8,049 nucleotides of DNA, from the NCBI GenBank assembly GCA_900751695.1, contig CAADSS010000049.1:1-8049 (forward strand). Reading direction: 5' to 3'. The DNA comes from an uncultured Collinsella sp. Lineage in GTDB: Bacteria; Actinomycetota; Coriobacteriia; Coriobacteriales; Coriobacteriaceae. This document shows, in pieces, positions 6,863 through 8,049 of this stretch. Under the pieces are notes generated by a model. That model made no database searches. It worked only from the letters and a program-made list of their open reading frames with translations, and was not told the origin of the DNA. Positions within the stretch are counted from its first letter, which is position 1; each line of letters starts with the position of its first letter. Position numbers and translations under genes: made by a program.

Positions 6863-6916
6863 GTCCCAAAGTGCCGGCACAAAAGGAACGTCCCCAAGTG
6901 CCGAATAAGTGCCGGC
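6863..6916 (-). repeat. GGGGAC-type short repeat, related to the element at 222-268
   Basis: GTCCCAAAGTGCCGG (6863-6877) and GTCCCCAAGTGCCGA (6890-6904) match at 13 of 15 positions with a 27-nt offset. AAGTGCCG occurs a third time at 6907. GTGCCGGCAC (6871-6880) is a perfect 10-nt palindrome at the unit junction. Read on the minus strand the element contains GGGGACGTTC, identical to 230-239, and has the same order of core, palindrome and second GGGAC core at the same period. It starts 10 nt after the hydrolase stop codon. A small dyad, CGACA/TGTCG at 6919-6929, follows. Confidence 0.55.
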
Positions 6917-6950
6917 AACGACAATGTCGCATGTAGAGGGCGGAAAGCGA

Positions 6951-7048
6951 AAACGCCCCTAAGCGAGCAAGGTGACGTGAAAGAGGAGGGCATTGACCTT
7001 TTGGTCATGCCCGACGATTGAACGTCAGATTGCCGCTTAGGGGCGTTT
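6951..7048. repeat. 98-nt nested palindrome between convergent genes; possible terminator or structured element
   Basis: The outer arms AAACGCCCCTAAGCG (6951-6965) and their exact complement (7034-7048) form 15 bp. Inside, GCAA/TTGC (6967-6970 with 7030-7033) and TGACGT/ACGTCA (6973-6978 with 7022-7027) continue the helix. At the centre, 6988-6998 pairs with 7003-7012 over 10 bp with one bulged T and a TTTT loop. The minus strand continues as GGGGCG followed by TTTTC, and the plus strand as GGGGCG followed by TTTG, so termination in both directions is plausible but the T tracts are short. It begins 15 nt after the proB stop. The size and three-tier design exceed a normal terminator and suggest a dispersed palindromic element or a stable RNA. 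Confidence 0.7.
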
Positions 7049-7062
7049 GCAGCGTCAATTGG

Positions 7063-8049
7063 TTATGCAAATACGATCAAGTTATCCCTGTGTATCGCCG
7101 GCTTCTCGGCCAGGTTAGCGAGCAGGCGGTTGCTGGCGATCTGGTCCTGGCGACGGCCGGCGGCAAGTTCCAGCACGTCCGAATCGGCCTCGGCGATACC
7201 GCGGGCGACAACCATGCCGCTCGGGTCGCACACGTCGAGCACATCGCCCTCGGCAAACTGGCCATCGACCTCGCGAATACCCACCGCAAGCAGGGAAGAG
7301 CCACGGCTGACCAGCGCCTTCGCAGCACCATCATCGACCGTCACCGAGCCATGCGCCTTGTCGCCCAGTGCAATCCACAGCTTGCGGGGTGCGATGTCCA
7401 GACGCTCCGCCGGCGGATCGAACAGCGTGCCCACGCTCTCGCCGCGGGCGAGGCGCACGAGCGCATCGGGCTCCTCGCCCGAGCAAATCACGCTCTGAAT
7501 GCCCGCCGTCATCAGGATGCGGCTCGCGCGAATCTTGGTGATCATGCCGCCCGTGCCAACCGATGTGGAAGAATCGCCCGCCGAGGCGATAATCTTGGCA
7601 TCGATCTTATGCACGACCGGGACGAACTCGGCTGTGGGGTCCTCGTGCGGATTAGCAGTATAGAGACCATCGATGTCCGAGAGCGTCACGCACAGATCGG
7701 CAGAAACCAGGCAGCTCACAAGCGCCGCCAGCGTGTCGTTGTCGCCAAACTTGATCTCGTCGACGGTGACGGTATCGTTCTCGTTGACGACCGGCACCAC
7801 GCCCAGCTCCACCAGGCGCAGCAGGGCGTCGCGCGCGTGCAGGTAGGACGTGCGGCGCGCCGTGTCGTGGCGCGTGAGCAGCACGAGCGAGGTGAGCAGA
7901 TCGCGCGCATGGAACTCCTCGTCGTAGGCCGACGAGATGATGCACTGACCAGCCGAGGCGCAGGCCTGCAGGCTCGGCAGGGCGCCGACCCGCTTTTGGG
8001 CCCAGCCCCCCCCCGGGGAAGCCCCGGCGGGAGCGCCCCAGGCCCCCCC
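7063..8049 (-). CDS. proB: Glutamate 5-kinase with C-terminal PUA domain, 5' end beyond the window
   Basis: Catalyses the ATP-dependent phosphorylation of glutamate to gamma-glutamyl phosphate, the first and usually proline-inhibited step of proline synthesis. The frame is open from the stop at 7063 to the window edge, 328 codons. Since full-length enzymes have about 370, roughly 45 N-terminal residues are missing. The amino-acid kinase core shows LQACASAGQ, LLTRHD, YLHARDALLRL, the substrate-binding VVPVVNENDTV with IKFGDNDTLAAL, LSDIDGLYT, and the ATP-site GTGGMITKIRAS. The PUA domain follows, from about RKLWIALG onward, with GSSLLAVGI. Residues are reliable back to about 7990; beyond that the sequence is low-complexity and the conserved SGAIAAG-type motif is distorted to WGAPAGA. 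A GTG at 7884 is internal to the kinase and is not the start. Confidence 0.92.
   Translation of the reverse strand, partial: GGAWGAPAGASPGGGWAQKRVGALPSLQACASAGQCIISSAYDEEFHARDLLTSLVLLTRHDTARRTSYLHARDALLRLVELGVVPVVNENDTVTVDEIKFGDNDTLAALVSCLVSADLCVTLSDIDGLYTANPHEDPTAEFVPVVHKIDAKIIASAGDSSTSVGTGGMITKIRASRILMTAGIQSVICSGEEPDALVRLARGESVGTLFDPPAERLDIAPRKLWIALGDKAHGSVTVDDGAAKALVSRGSSLLAVGIREVDGQFAEGDVLDVCDPSGMVVARGIAEADSDVLELAAGRRQDQIASNRLLANLAEKPAIHRDNLIVFA
8001..8049. other. C/G homopolymer-rich window end, probably unreliable sequence
   Basis: Of these 49 bases, 44 are G or C, five are A and none is T. There is a run of nine C (8006-8014) and a terminal run of seven C (8043-8049). The stretch falls inside the proB coding region, where the frame stays open but the expected conserved motif is corrupted. 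This resembles a low-quality contig end rather than genuine biology. Confidence 0.6.

Noticed and set aside
6850..7008. Minus-strand open frame of 52 codons through the intergenic repeats after the hydrolase
   Set aside because: It consists entirely of the palindrome and the GGGGAC repeat units, has no clear ribosome-binding site, and its composition follows the repeats. A plus-strand read-through in the hydrolase frame (6854-7021) was rejected for the same reason.

Overview
This window looks like chromosomal DNA from a high-GC Gram-positive gut actinomycete. The Coriobacteriia, and Collinsella or a close relative in particular, fit best. The basis is GC-rich codon use, a CarD-family RNA-polymerase-binding protein, actinobacterial-style ArgS, ProA and ProB, and intergenic GGGGAC-type short repeats of a kind I associate with such genomes. 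The genus is inference from sequence style, not from a database match.

Layout from left to right. Positions 1-497 hold no convincing gene but contain two repeat-like structures: a 27-nt-period GGGGAC element, and a pair of perfect 17-nt inverted arms 99 nt apart. Next comes argS (minus strand, 576-2429) with its own intrinsic terminator at 498-530. A 342-nt divergent intergenic region (2430-2771) carries a candidate argS promoter, a small hairpin and a cluster of TGCATA motifs. It is followed by a CarD-family gene (plus, 2772-3257) and an HD-domain hydrolase gene (plus, 3366-3965). Each of these two genes is followed by an almost identical 41-nt hairpin terminator. Then come proA (minus, 4036-5322), a large S33-type prolyl aminopeptidase-like hydrolase (plus, 5435-6853), a repeat-rich 209-nt gap ending in a 98-nt nested palindrome, and proB (minus, from 7063 to the window edge, 5' end missing).

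Functionally the right half is a proline locus. ProB and ProA carry out the first two steps of proline synthesis from glutamate. The gene between them, on the opposite strand, encodes a probable peptidase that would release N-terminal proline from peptides, so salvage and synthesis are interleaved. The left half concerns arginyl-tRNA charging and transcription control.

I do not see a defence system, CRISPR array, insertion sequence, tRNA or rRNA. The most interesting material is in the intergenic DNA: several palindromic or repeated elements, one pair of which exactly brackets the HD gene. A CarD homologue without tryptophan is also notable. The last ~49 bases are abnormally C/G-rich and disturb a conserved ProB motif, so they are probably unreliable sequence.
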